64,000 bases of DNA from Butyrivibrio sp. (GCA_017446685.1 JAFSQI010000083.1:16590-80589), one strand, 5' to 3'; shown: positions 44,829 to 55,131, counted from the first letter of the stretch. Notes: a model not told the origin generated them from the letters alone. Numbers and translations: made by a program.

Positions 44829-47339
44829 TTAACTGTTTTCATTTACATAAATTGATAATCTACTCTGAATAATATCTGCAACTTCTTTTGCAGTCTTCTG
44901 ACCGCTGAAATATGCTGATGCTTCTTCAAATATGATATTATTCACGTTTTCATTGTAACTATTTACCAATTTAAGAGATTTAATGAAGTTTGTAACAAAC
45001 AAAACTTCCTCAGATGAAAGAGGGTCAACCTTTACTTCTACACCATCGATATAATAAGTCTGGTCATACTCTACTTTCTTGTCACCATCCATATAAAATG
45101 GCTTATGAGTTGCTGCTTCAGCTTTCTTGTCAAAGCTTGACTTTCTCACAGGGAAACCATAATCAATATTGTCCTGATAATCCTCTGAATAAAAACTCTT
45201 CAAAAATTCCCAGGCTACATCCTTATATTTACTGGAAGCACTGATAGCCATTCTCTTTGTTGGATAAATGATAGAATTATTTATTCCCATATCATTAGGG
45301 AAACCAACAAAGGAAATATCATCCCCAAATCTTGCTCTCTTTAAGAATGTATAATCAGTAAAATCTGAAAGCGAGTATAAAGAGAATAGCGCATCATCAG
45401 TCATATACAAAGAATCCTTGTAATTATCCCATACTCCGTCCTGATATTCAGAAGGCAATGTATTGGCAAATTCCAAAAACTCTATGAAAGAATCGCTGTT
45501 AAAATTACAAGACTTGCTGCTCCAGTCAATGTATGTATTTCCGGAATATCTAAGTCCTGATTCAACAAAATCATTCCTCGCAATGATGCCAAAGCTGCTA
45601 TCGGGTTTGACTCCCATTTTATTTATCAGGTCAGTGCAGTCTTTAAATGTAAGAGTATCTTTTCCATCAGTAAACTTTGTCTTAACAACCATTGTTGAAA
45701 CATAGAAGCTCGGAACAAGCTGATAAAGCTTATCACCTGTTTTGAAAGCATCCATTATATTTGTAATAAATTCAGTCTGTGAAAAATCCGAATCATTGCT
45801 AATATATGTAGTAAGATCAGCAAATAGTCCCTTGTTAATGTAACTATCAACCGGCATTGAATCATTTAAAAGGATAATATCAGGAACATTTCCGGAAATA
45901 ATATCCATATTCATCTGCTCAATTCCGCCATTTTCTTTTTCGTCAGAATCGTATGTTGAATAATCTACAAATTTAAATTTATAATCATTGCTCTGCTTGT
46001 TATACGCAAAAGCCTGTTTTCTTACATCATAATCAATATAATAACCGCCGATTGTAATAACCTGCTTATCCTTTACATCTTCGGGTGCTACTTTTGTAAG
46101 ACGTGCAAGATAATAGTTGTACTCAGAATCAGGGAATATGCCGACAAATTCTACATCACTAATAGCAGCAACCTGATTTGTTGATGAATTAAGTTCAAGA
46201 TCAGAATCAACATAATCCATAATCTTTGTCATACTGTCAGAAGCAAGATCGTATCCATAAAATCCTGCGCCATCACTTATGTAAAGATCATAACCATTTC
46301 CACCAAAGAAAGAATAATCGGTATATCCCGTAAGGGCTGTAGAAGGCTCTCCTATAGTTCCGTTTGTAATATCAAATGAACATAGTTCTATTCCTTTATC
46401 TCCATATGAAGAAACAAAATACTTATTGTCAAAGCCTTTATAAATCTGGTAATAACGATACTCTCCATTTGCAGAAATGTCATACAAAGTCTTGAAATCA
46501 GAGCCGTCGTACTTTACAATACCTTCTTCAAGACTAATGATAACTTCACCTTCATCAGTGACAACCATTCCATTTACTGAAGTGTAGTTATCATCTCCTG
46601 CAAACTTCTCTTTTAAATCGACTCTGTCAAGTTCGTTGCCTTCCGGATCAAATTTAATAAGATAAATTTCTTCTTCACTTCCATCCATTACGTCCTCAGA
46701 ATCATCCACAACTTCTTCATCAGAAGCTTCTTCACTACTTTCATCTGAAGCACTTTCATCCGGATTTTCTTTTTTATCATCAGTATGCGCTGTATCTTTT
46801 TCTTCTATAGCTTCCTCTGAACTTTCCAAAGCTGAACTATCTTCATCATCTCCTGCGGTTCCCATAGCTTTGTCGTCATCTATAGGCTCAGGCACACCAC
46901 CTTCATCATAAAGATGCATTTCACCATCTTCATCTTCAAAATCACAATTATATATATAGCTAATGGCATAAATATTCTCATCTTTGTCCACTACCAGATA
47001 CTGATAATTTTCATTATCTGAAAGCGGTAACTGAACATTTTTTACATTTGAACCGTCAGAATTAAAGGAATAAAGATTTATTTTTCCTCCATCACCATAC
47101 GTAGAAGCATAAACTCTGTCACCAGTTATCGACAATCTGCTAAAATCAATTTTCTGTCCATCCGCTATATCCAGAAGTTCTGTGGCAAAAACATAGTCCT
47201 TTGTACTGGAAACAGCCTGATCAACAATACTGTCGCCAGAACCAGTCTGTTTACCACAGCCTGTGAATAGCATGGTCACAGTACTGCCTGCAAGGATAAG
47301 CCCTGTAAAACGTTTAAATAATCCTCTTCTCATTTTCAT
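44829..47339 (-). CDS. lipoprotein fusing a beta-propeller-like region to a sugar-type solute-binding domain
   Basis: This 836-residue secreted lipoprotein has lipobox LFTGC (Cys28). Residues 45-400 contain repeated short strands of beta-propeller type (DRVYASTYGDGGKINLYSF, EIYLIKFDPEGNELDRVDL, YFVSSYGDKGIELCSFDI). An Asp/Glu/Ser-rich insert at about 150-225 interrupts them. From about 415 a type I solute-binding domain follows (NMDIISGNVPDIILLNDSMP, AISASSKYKDVAWEFLKSF). It closes the eight-gene operon. Its ligand is unknown. GAGG lies five bases before the ATG. Confidence 0.82.
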   Translation of the reverse strand: MKMRRGLFKRFTGLILAGSTVTMLFTGCGKQTGSGDSIVDQAVSSTKDYVFATELLDIADGQKIDFSRLSITGDRVYASTYGDGGKINLYSFNSDGSNVKNVQLPLSDNENYQYLVVDKDENIYAISYIYNCDFEDEDGEMHLYDEGGVPEPIDDDKAMGTAGDDEDSSALESSEEAIEEKDTAHTDDKKENPDESASDESSEEASDEEVVDDSEDVMDGSEEEIYLIKFDPEGNELDRVDLKEKFAGDDNYTSVNGMVVTDEGEVIISLEEGIVKYDGSDFKTLYDISANGEYRYYQIYKGFDNKYFVSSYGDKGIELCSFDITNGTIGEPSTALTGYTDYSFFGGNGYDLYISDGAGFYGYDLASDSMTKIMDYVDSDLELNSSTNQVAAISDVEFVGIFPDSEYNYYLARLTKVAPEDVKDKQVITIGGYYIDYDVRKQAFAYNKQSNDYKFKFVDYSTYDSDEKENGGIEQMNMDIISGNVPDIILLNDSMPVDSYINKGLFADLTTYISNDSDFSQTEFITNIMDAFKTGDKLYQLVPSFYVSTMVVKTKFTDGKDTLTFKDCTDLINKMGVKPDSSFGIIARNDFVESGLRYSGNTYIDWSSKSCNFNSDSFIEFLEFANTLPSEYQDGVWDNYKDSLYMTDDALFSLYSLSDFTDYTFLKRARFGDDISFVGFPNDMGINNSIIYPTKRMAISASSKYKDVAWEFLKSFYSEDYQDNIDYGFPVRKSSFDKKAEAATHKPFYMDGDKKVEYDQTYYIDGVEVKVDPLSSEEVLFVTNFIKSLKLVNSYNENVNNIIFEEASAYFSGQKTAKEVADIIQSRLSIYVNENS

Positions 47340-47369
47340 AATCTCCTCTCACAATAAAATTCTTTACAC

Positions 47370-48611
47370 TCATTTTCCACTAAGCTTTTTACGAGCTTCA
47401 TAATCATACTTCTTATCTGCAATAAACCGAACAATTCCGGCAACTGTCCAGGTCTTATGTCTATACGCAGATACTATAAGCACTGTCGCAATAACTGCTA
47501 CTACAACAATACAGATAATTCTGATAAGTAAAATAAAAGCCAGTATATCTTCCCATGCCTTGGCGACATTTTCCCAATAAGGATAATAAATTGGTTTTCC
47601 CCACATACTCCTTATTCCAAATTTTGAAATAACTTCAGCCAAAGCAAAAAAAGAATATCTATTTGTATTATCAACTGCCTCAACATACATGTCCTCAACG
47701 CCACTGCTTTCTTTGACCAGACGCTTTGCCAGTCCTTCAACAGGGTCAGGCATAACTATTTCATAGCAATTGATTCCACCATTATTTATTGTAGCACCAT
47801 CTTCAGATATTTCCTTAGACTCAGTTCTTCCACTAAAAATTGTTCCATATCTTGCAAGACTCTCATATGACATATATACGAAGCTCTTAGATAATCCGGC
47901 AGCTTCATTTAGTCTTCCGCCGTCTCTTTTTACAACTCCGGCAATGTAATGATTGATTCCACCAATTGTTACACACTTGCCAACTATGTCATCAGAGCCA
48001 AAAAGCTGCCAGGCAAGTTCTTCATCTACAACTATCCTGTCCTTCATAAGCTCATCAGGTGAAAAATAAGAACCATTTACAAGTTCCATAGGATGGAACA
48101 GGAAAAAATCACCTGAAACGCCTATAGTATCTATATTTTCTGCTGTCTTGCTTTCAAATTTAATTGTACTGATTCCCTGCGCACTGTAACAACTTGCATA
48201 AACTTTTACTTCTTCAGGAGTATCATCAGGTTCTGTTACTACATCTGAAGGCTTTTGAATATCAACTGTATCTACAATTTTTTTACCAGAAGGCTGTGTT
48301 TCTTCTTCCTCTTCTTCTTGGATAATACCAACTTCAGACATCTTTTTCTCAAGCATATATTCAAGTTTGTTTATATCATCAGGTGTAATCATTCTGCTTT
48401 CTGTAAAAAACAAACTCACCTGAGCTACTCTTGAATCCTGATCCCATCTTTCAGCAGCCTGCTGATCTACAATTGTTGAAATCAAAACACCTGATACAAT
48501 ATTGAGAATCAATTCGGTCAAAAAAAGTATTAGCGCAATTATCAGTATTTTATTTCTTTTCTTATTGGAAAAATAAAACTTAATATACCCACATATCTTT
48601 TTAAATATCAT
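47370..48611 (-). CDS. membrane protein with MacB-type periplasmic core, lacking the FtsX transmembrane domain
   Basis: This 413-residue protein has one N-terminal membrane span (about 22-46), a large external domain and one C-terminal span (about 362-386). The middle resembles the MacB periplasmic core domain, with VDEELAWQLFGSDDIVGKCV followed by HYIAGVVKRDGG. True MacB/FtsX permeases have three more spans at the C-terminus; these are absent. A Glu-rich stretch lies at about 100-107. Its ATG overlaps the HlyD-like stop (TAATG). It probably acts as an accessory subunit with that adaptor. Confidence 0.72.
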   Translation of the reverse strand: MIFKKICGYIKFYFSNKKRNKILIIALILFLTELILNIVSGVLISTIVDQQAAERWDQDSRVAQVSLFFTESRMITPDDINKLEYMLEKKMSEVGIIQEEEEEETQPSGKKIVDTVDIQKPSDVVTEPDDTPEEVKVYASCYSAQGISTIKFESKTAENIDTIGVSGDFFLFHPMELVNGSYFSPDELMKDRIVVDEELAWQLFGSDDIVGKCVTIGGINHYIAGVVKRDGGRLNEAAGLSKSFVYMSYESLARYGTIFSGRTESKEISEDGATINNGGINCYEIVMPDPVEGLAKRLVKESSGVEDMYVEAVDNTNRYSFFALAEVISKFGIRSMWGKPIYYPYWENVAKAWEDILAFILLIRIICIVVVAVIATVLIVSAYRHKTWTVAGIVRFIADKKYDYEARKKLSGK

Positions 48612-50167
48612 TATTCGCTTGCAAGCCTCACCTGTTCTCCTGCCTTAACAGGCTTAGTCGATGTTGTTATAACAAATTCATCTCCATTAAGAGCAGCAGA
48701 AATTGCTGTATAGTTATCATCAGAAGCAAGGACCTCTACTTCCACATTGGTTGCAATATATCTGTTGCCAAGTGGACTTGACTTGCTGTTAATAGCAAGA
48801 ACAAACTTTCCTGTGCTTCCTGTCTTAATTGCACTGTTTGGAACAACCATATCATATTCAATTGATCTTTCACCTATTGCAAGTGCAAGACTCTGACCAG
48901 GTGTAACCTCAGTACTTTCAATTTTAAATGTCAAAAGCTTCTTTCCTGATGGATCAGTCTTATCATTTTTTATTGAAGTAAGTGTAGCCTTGAATTCATC
49001 ACTGAACATCCATGCGTTCTGCGGTTTTGCCACATCTCCGACTTTAAGTTTCTGCGCCTGCGCATTAGTTACAGAAAAACTGGTAGTCATATCTTTACCG
49101 TCAATCTGAATAACTGCAAGGGTCTCATCTGCAGAAGCTGTCTCACCTGATGCTTTGTTAACTGATGAAATAGTTCCTGCAACCGGAGACTTAATTGAAG
49201 CACCTACTGATTCTTTTTCAAGTGCGGCAATTTTTTCCTTTAACTCTGCAATTTTATCCCTCTGTTCACAGAGAGAGATTTCCTTTTGTATTGCTGTTAT
49301 CCCCTCTGTCTTATCAGCTTCCGCTTTTTCATATTCGATAGTAACCTTCTGAAGCTGCCTGTTTACTATCTCTATTTTTTCATCATAGCTGTATCCGAGC
49401 TGGGAATTGGCAGCCTTAAGCTCAGTGTTGTTTTTAGTAAGCTCAGCAATTACCTTTTCAAGCTCTGCAGCTCTATCAGGATTTTCGCCAACCGTTTTCA
49501 AATACTCTTCTTCTGCCTTACTATATTCGATAGTCTGCTGATTATAAGAATTTTCAGTATCTGCAAGGGTCTTGAGATGAGTAAGATAATTTTTTGCATC
49601 CTCAAGATTGGTCTTCTCTTCTTTTAAAGCATCATATCTTTCATTCAGTTCCTTTAATTTTGCCTGATATGTATCATATGATGATGATCCGCCATTTCTT
49701 ACCCTTGTAATTACTTCATCCGGAACATCTCCTGCAAAGAGAGCCTGTTCATATGCAACCTCCTTGCTTTCAAGATCCTCTCTTGCAGTTTTCAGCTCAT
49801 CAGACTCCTTATCCTCAAGGTAAAAAAGGATATCTCCGATTTCAACGTGCGATCCCTCTTTTACAGCAACACCTGAAATCTTTCTGGTCTCTTTAATAGT
49901 CACATTATAAGGATCTTCTGCTGTTACAGTTCCTGTTCCCCTTATCTGAGGACTAATTGAACCATAGGTAATTTGCTGCGTTGCAACCTGTGGCAACGAG
50001 TAGTTCATAATAGTATTAGAAAAAAATGTAAGTATAAGCATAACAGACAAAAATGCTATTGCTACATTTTTTACCATATCCTTTTTGTTAATAGGCTTTT
50101 TACCATCTCCGGGTAATATCTCATGCCCATTAGAATCGATGATCTGTGTTTCCAAAACTTCTGACAT
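48611..50167 (-). CDS. HlyD/MacA-like membrane fusion (adaptor) protein
   Basis: In this 518-residue protein a single N-terminal span (about 32-52) anchors an external part with the split lipoyl-like hairpin: VKEGSHVEIGDILFYLEDKE near 118, and SVGASIKSPVAGTISSV near 318. About 180 residues of coiled coil lie between them. Beta-barrel and membrane-proximal domains follow. Such adaptors work with ABC exporters of the MacB type in Gram-positive bacteria. Here both an ABC exporter and a MacB-core-like protein are in the same operon. Confidence 0.88.
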   Translation of the reverse strand: MSEVLETQIIDSNGHEILPGDGKKPINKKDMVKNVAIAFLSVMLILTFFSNTIMNYSLPQVATQQITYGSISPQIRGTGTVTAEDPYNVTIKETRKISGVAVKEGSHVEIGDILFYLEDKESDELKTAREDLESKEVAYEQALFAGDVPDEVITRVRNGGSSSYDTYQAKLKELNERYDALKEEKTNLEDAKNYLTHLKTLADTENSYNQQTIEYSKAEEEYLKTVGENPDRAAELEKVIAELTKNNTELKAANSQLGYSYDEKIEIVNRQLQKVTIEYEKAEADKTEGITAIQKEISLCEQRDKIAELKEKIAALEKESVGASIKSPVAGTISSVNKASGETASADETLAVIQIDGKDMTTSFSVTNAQAQKLKVGDVAKPQNAWMFSDEFKATLTSIKNDKTDPSGKKLLTFKIESTEVTPGQSLALAIGERSIEYDMVVPNSAIKTGSTGKFVLAINSKSSPLGNRYIATNVEVEVLASDDNYTAISAALNGDEFVITTSTKPVKAGEQVRLASE

Positions 50168-50197
50168 TTCAAACTCTCCCTTAATCGTATTACAAAT

Positions 50198-51124
50198 TTA
50201 TCCCTTAATTCCTCCCTGGTAAGAAATTCCTTCCACCAGATAATCTTCCCCATATAAAAAAATAAGTAAAGGTGGTACTAAATATATAACTGCAACTGCA
50301 AATGCCAGGCTTATTTCACCTGCATTGATCTTGGATAGGAACACCGATAAAGGATGCATATCTGCATCAGGAAGTAAAATAAGCGGTTGTTCTACCATAT
50401 TCCAGTAATCGAAAAACACCAAAATAGCAATTGAGGCTATTCCCCCTTTGCATAGAGGAATGCAGACTCTTGAAAAAATGAACCATTCGTCCGCTCCATC
50501 TATCGAAGCAGCCTCCATAACTTCCGTAGGTATACGTCTCATAAATTTTGTCAAAAGATAAACTGCAAAAGGCGAAAACATTCCGGGAAGCCAGATTGCC
50601 CATTTTGTACCATATATGCCAATAGCCTTTGATACAAGAAAATTAGGAACTAATGTAACCTGATAGGGCATCAGCATCATAATTATATAAGCAAAAAATA
50701 TTACGTTTTTTATCATACCCGTATATCTGGCAAAGCCATAAGATGCAAGCGTCGCAACCGCAAGCTGAACAACCACTATAGGTACTACATAGATAATTGA
50801 ATTCCAAAACTTGATCAAATATTGCGGGCTCTTAAAAAGAACCGTGTAATACTGCGAAAAGGTCACCATATCAGGGATAAATTTCAGATTAACTGTCTTG
50901 GATATAAAAATCTTCCCACCTTTTTCAGTAGTAGCAAAAATAGTTCCATAGTTGGCATTAATTTCCGCCGATGACATAAATGAATTGGTAATAGTCAAAA
51001 TGGTCGGCATTAAAAACATAGCTGCAAATATGATAGCTGCACAAGTAACCAAAACTGTTTTTGCTGTATCTACTCTTCTTTTTCTGTTTTTTATTTTGTT
51101 TTTTACTTTAACCTGCATATCCAT
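50198..51124 (-). CDS. carbohydrate-type ABC importer permease (MalG/UgpE type)
   Basis: This 308-residue permease has six hydrophobic segments. A canonical EAA loop (EAASIDGADEWFIFSRVCIP) lies near residue 212. An external insert of about 35 residues follows the first span. It pairs with the permease encoded 7 bases upstream. No importer ATPase gene is in the operon. It could use a shared MsmX-type ATPase or, less likely, the exporter-type ATPase of this operon. Confidence 0.87.
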   Translation of the reverse strand: MDMQVKVKNKIKNRKRRVDTAKTVLVTCAAIIFAAMFLMPTILTITNSFMSSAEINANYGTIFATTEKGGKIFISKTVNLKFIPDMVTFSQYYTVLFKSPQYLIKFWNSIIYVVPIVVVQLAVATLASYGFARYTGMIKNVIFFAYIIMMLMPYQVTLVPNFLVSKAIGIYGTKWAIWLPGMFSPFAVYLLTKFMRRIPTEVMEAASIDGADEWFIFSRVCIPLCKGGIASIAILVFFDYWNMVEQPLILLPDADMHPLSVFLSKINAGEISLAFAVAVIYLVPPLLIFLYGEDYLVEGISYQGGIKG

Positions 51125-51131
51125 ATCAACA

Positions 51132-52058
51132 TTAACCCTCTACATCTTTTCCGTAATAATTCTCAATAGCATACATAATGTAGACCAGTATAGTAACTAC
51201 TATGAACATAATGATTGCAGCAGCGGACAATTTCTGGTAATCCAAGGAAGCAAATGTGTTGTTCATAAAATGCTGAAGAATATACAAAGTCTGGTAAGGA
51301 TAATCTCCTGTCATAAGGTACACTTCTCTGAAAACTTTAAAAGAGCTAATCAGAGACATTATGGCTACAAACAATATTGTTGAAGACATATATCTGACTT
51401 TTATCATCCAGAATACCTGCCATTTATTTGCCTTTTCCAGTGCACAGGCCTCCAAAAGATCTCTGGGAATACTGGCAAGGGCTGCCATAAAAAGAATCAT
51501 GTTATATCCGAGATTCTTCCACAAAAACAGTACTATGATAACCACAGCGGCATAATCAGATTTTAGCCAGTCAATCTTCTGCGCTCCAAAAAAAGTGCCT
51601 ACATTATTTACCAGGCCGTTCTGATGAAACATAACCTGCCATATAAGTACAACAGATGCAGTCGGCACCATTAAAGGACTTAGGAAAAATGTCCTGAAAT
51701 AACTTTTAAACGGAATTCTTGATTCCATTACAGCAGCAAGAAAAAGTGACAATATTACAGCAAGCGGAACCGCTAGAAATGAAAACATAAGCGTATTTTT
51801 GGCTGCCTGCTTAAATGCTGCATTATTCCAGACGTTGACATAATTGGCAAATCCGACAAACTCCTTCTGAATCGGGTTATTGATCATTGAATAATAAATA
51901 ACCACCATAAAAGGAGCCACAAAGAAAACAATAACTCCTATAAGTGAAGGTAGAAGAAAAAGCCATGAAATAAGCTTTTTCTTCTGAAGAGTTGTAAGCT
52001 TTCCATTGAAATGTATTCTATTTTCTTTTTTAACATGAGATAAACAAAACTTTTTCAC
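51132..52058 (-). CDS. carbohydrate-type ABC importer permease (MalF/UgpA type) with divergent EAA loop
   Basis: This 308-residue permease has six spans and begins with a basic leader. The expected EAA loop reads EACALEKANKWQVFWMIKVR. The conserved glycine and the final proline are missing, so ATPase docking may differ from ordinary sugar importers. It starts 9 bases after the ABC-2 protein gene and ends 7 bases before its partner permease. Confidence 0.86.
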   Translation of the reverse strand: MKKFCLSHVKKENRIHFNGKLTTLQKKKLISWLFLLPSLIGVIVFFVAPFMVVIYYSMINNPIQKEFVGFANYVNVWNNAAFKQAAKNTLMFSFLAVPLAVILSLFLAAVMESRIPFKSYFRTFFLSPLMVPTASVVLIWQVMFHQNGLVNNVGTFFGAQKIDWLKSDYAAVVIIVLFLWKNLGYNMILFMAALASIPRDLLEACALEKANKWQVFWMIKVRYMSSTILFVAIMSLISSFKVFREVYLMTGDYPYQTLYILQHFMNNTFASLDYQKLSAAAIIMFIVVTILVYIMYAIENYYGKDVEG

Positions 52059-52067
52059 TTTTAAAAA

Positions 52068-54254
52068 TCAATTGGTATCTGCTTTTACAAAATCAGGTAC
52101 CTTCCCCATTCTAAAACTGCAATAAGTATTTTTGGTACCAAAGTCATCCTTTGGATCTTTTAAAATAAACTCTATCATATACTGATTATCAGAATTATCT
52201 CTGTAATTGTACCACACATCATAGAATCCATTGTAAACAGCATTGTCACAAATTTCTTTAATAGAAGCTTCGTCCGTATATGTTTTTTCTATATTTTCAA
52301 AATCTTCACTGTACAGATAATTTAGTGGCTCAGTGTTGGCATCATGCCCCGGATATAGATTGGTAACAACAACACTATCAATATATTTTACATCTAAAGT
52401 ATTCTCAGAATAAATACCACATTTCTTTAAATATGAAATAGTATTGGTATAATTTTCATATACATTCAAATCAATAACAGCATATCCTATCGTAGTCGTT
52501 GTATTCATCAACCTTTGATAAGTGCTGCTTGCGTCAAACGTAATACTTCCTATAGGCAAAGAATTACTTACAAGTTCATATGAATAATTCTCTTCAATGT
52601 CCTTTCTGTAAGCATCGCTTAACATTGCATAATCAAATTCATTCACAGATTTAGAAACAATACTATTTGAATATGTAAGCTTTTTATCTTTTAAGTTGTC
52701 AATCTCTTTTCGCACTTTCTCATCATGAAAAACATTAAAAGCACCATGTTTGTACTCTTCTGAATCAACAACTCTGCTTATTAACGCACTATCTATATCA
52801 TAAGGTATACATATCGTGCGGTAAACCTTTTTTCCATTTTTTAATCTGTAAAGAACATGCATATATCTGCCGGAATCAGAATATTCACCATTTGCGGTGC
52901 GGATATGATTCTCTTTTAAAGTCTTCATTCCAATTTTACTGATTTCTATAATATCATTCACGTTAGTAAGATACATGTTGTCACCCTGCGTATTAATATA
53001 AGGATAACCGTTTTCATAATATACCTGAAATGTTGATGAATCATCTATAAGGGCACAGCTGCTGACTTTTTTTGCATCCGGAACATAGCTGTCATATCCT
53101 AAAAGATCGCCCCTGAAAATGACAAAAATAAGTGCAACCAAAGCCAGCGCCATCACTGTTTGTGCACCGCCTTTTGCAAATTTCCTGAAATTGTTTTCAA
53201 GAATAGCTTCAATTACAAAAGCAGCTAAAACTGTTGAGATAAGCATAGCCACAAGCATGCCCATATACATGTTATTATTCCACACGTAATCATAAATACT
53301 ATGGAAAAGAAGTCCGCCTGCCATACCTGCTATCACACAGCAAGTCACCTTAAGCAGCCATCTGAAAGGTAAATAACATACTGTCTTTCCCGCATGTTCA
53401 GCTTTTCTATATCTACTTGAAATATCTATAAGGATAAGTATAACAATAGCAACAACCAAAGTGTCTATTGTTCCCGGAAGGATCTCAACAATTGTATTTT
53501 TTACTCCTTCCATATCCAAAGACTTATTCATAGAATTAAAAACACTCAATCTGTCATATAACGGTGAAGCATATATTACTTCAGGAGTGTCATAATAATA
53601 TGTTGAAAAGAAAATTCTCTTAAATCCGATAAACTCATAACCAAGTACTGCAGTTACTCCCAAAAAGAAAACATTTAAAAGCATTGCAACAGGAAGTGTT
53701 CCGCTTAGCAAAATAGCCAGAACCGAAATATTATATATTGCAAAGAAGAATATCAGGCTTCGCAGCATTTCTATTAAACAGATCATTAATACATATTTAT
53801 TTAAAGCCCCGAAAGCTGCCGCAATTATAAAAGCCAATGCGCACACTAATACATGAATAAATACAAAAGTAGTTATTGCATTATAATAATTCTGTCTAAG
53901 ACGCTGTCCTCTTGTTGTTGGCTGACTTAAAAAGAAATCAATCTTTTTCTGGTCAAAAACATATGCAAAACCTTGAAACGCAAATGCGATAGCAATAAAC
54001 ATAATGATTGCAAAGCCAAGCTGATCTGTTCCCATTATCCGCACAACAGTTTTGTATTTTTCTGCCTGTAAAACCTCTGCAGTCTGGTTGTACATTTTTG
54101 CATAATTTATACTTCTTGAAAGCATCAGGACATTTCCAACAATATAATAAAATGCCATTAGTACAAAACCAATAATAGCGGTCCATAAAGTTCTGATAAT
54201 ATACTTTTTGTGATTTTTTATTTTTTCAGCCAAGGATAAATTTGCGGATGTCAT
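52068..54254 (-). CDS. ABC-2 type exporter membrane protein with large external C-terminal domain
   Basis: This 728-residue protein has an N-terminal part (about 1-400) of some nine or ten spans, beginning with KNHKKYIIRTLWTAIIGFVL. QPTTRGQRLRQNYYNAITTF is typical of the coupling region of YtrC/ABC-2 proteins. After the last span (about 345-365) some 360 residues lie outside with no motif I recognise. The start at 54254 follows GGAGGTGG and overlaps the ATPase gene by 29 bases. The open frame extends upstream to 54404, but that part is the ATPase gene in another frame. Its partner is the upstream ATPase. Confidence 0.82.
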   Translation of the reverse strand: MTSANLSLAEKIKNHKKYIIRTLWTAIIGFVLMAFYYIVGNVLMLSRSINYAKMYNQTAEVLQAEKYKTVVRIMGTDQLGFAIIMFIAIAFAFQGFAYVFDQKKIDFFLSQPTTRGQRLRQNYYNAITTFVFIHVLVCALAFIIAAAFGALNKYVLMICLIEMLRSLIFFFAIYNISVLAILLSGTLPVAMLLNVFFLGVTAVLGYEFIGFKRIFFSTYYYDTPEVIYASPLYDRLSVFNSMNKSLDMEGVKNTIVEILPGTIDTLVVAIVILILIDISSRYRKAEHAGKTVCYLPFRWLLKVTCCVIAGMAGGLLFHSIYDYVWNNNMYMGMLVAMLISTVLAAFVIEAILENNFRKFAKGGAQTVMALALVALIFVIFRGDLLGYDSYVPDAKKVSSCALIDDSSTFQVYYENGYPYINTQGDNMYLTNVNDIIEISKIGMKTLKENHIRTANGEYSDSGRYMHVLYRLKNGKKVYRTICIPYDIDSALISRVVDSEEYKHGAFNVFHDEKVRKEIDNLKDKKLTYSNSIVSKSVNEFDYAMLSDAYRKDIEENYSYELVSNSLPIGSITFDASSTYQRLMNTTTTIGYAVIDLNVYENYTNTISYLKKCGIYSENTLDVKYIDSVVVTNLYPGHDANTEPLNYLYSEDFENIEKTYTDEASIKEICDNAVYNGFYDVWYNYRDNSDNQYMIEFILKDPKDDFGTKNTYCSFRMGKVPDFVKADTN

Positions 54255-55131
54255 ACCCCACCACCTCCGTTTCACTGATAAATATTTCTTCCAGGGACAA
54301 CGGTAAAATCTCGAAGAAAATTGGATTGCCACGCTTAAATGCACTTTCAATTTCCGATCTTTCACCTCTGATAGTAATGGTATGAAGCCTTCCACGCTTA
54401 TCATGTACCATCACTTCTAGTCCCTCCAGAGCTTTCTTCTCATCATCATCTGAAGGAAATACGCACTGGACTTTCTGCATTCTAAGTTTCATATCTCCCA
54501 AATCTTCAGAAAGAATAACTCCGCCCTGATGTAAAAGTCCTATGTGATCACATATATCTTCAAGTTCTCTCAAATTGTGTGAAGAAATAATAGGCGTCAG
54601 TCCTCTATCTGTCATTTCTGCAGCAAGTATACTCTTAACCCCCTGTCTCACTACCGGATCCAGACCATCAAAAGTTTCATCACATATAAGATACTTAGTA
54701 CCTGCACATATTCCCAGAAGTATTGACACCTGTTTTTTCATTCCTTTTGAGAAGCTGCTTATTCTGCGCTCAGTGTCAAGTCCAAAGCCATTACAAAGTT
54801 TAAAAAATCTCAGTTTATCAAAAGAGCTGTAGATTTCTTCGTAATAATCTGCCATTTCACCCGGAGTACTATTAGGCAGAAAATACTGGTCATCTGAAAT
54901 AAAAAATATATCTTTTTTTACATCAGGATTATCATATACCGGTCTGTTATCAACACAAACAATTCCGCTATCAGGTCTGATTATTCCAACAACCATCCTA
55001 AGAAGTGTACTCTTGCCGGCTCCATTTGTTCCGACCAATCCAAAGACCTGACTATCAGCTACGTTCAATGAAACATGATTGACAGCAGTGATGTCATCAA
55101 ATCGTTTTATTATATCCAGTAATTCAATCAT
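54226..55131 (-). CDS. ABC exporter ATPase (YtrB/YhcH type)
   Basis: This 301-residue ATPase has Walker A GTNGAGKST (34-42) and Walker B YLICDETFDGLD. The signature is FSKGMKKQ instead of LSGGQ, as is common in the YtrB/BcrA exporter group. The last ~80 residues form an extra C-terminal domain. The gene follows the GntR-type regulator after 38 bases and overlaps the membrane subunit. In YtrA-controlled operons such ATPases drive export or cell-envelope stress functions. Confidence 0.92.
   Translation of the reverse strand: MIELLDIIKRFDDITAVNHVSLNVADSQVFGLVGTNGAGKSTLLRMVVGIIRPDSGIVCVDNRPVYDNPDVKKDIFFISDDQYFLPNSTPGEMADYYEEIYSSFDKLRFFKLCNGFGLDTERRISSFSKGMKKQVSILLGICAGTKYLICDETFDGLDPVVRQGVKSILAAEMTDRGLTPIISSHNLRELEDICDHIGLLHQGGVILSEDLGDMKLRMQKVQCVFPSDDDEKKALEGLEVMVHDKRGRLHTITIRGERSEIESAFKRGNPIFFEILPLSLEEIFISETEVVGYDIRKFILG

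Noticed and set aside
54255-54404. N-terminal extension of the ABC-2 membrane protein
   Set aside because: It lies wholly within the ATPase gene in another frame, and GGAGGTGG precedes the ATG at 54254.
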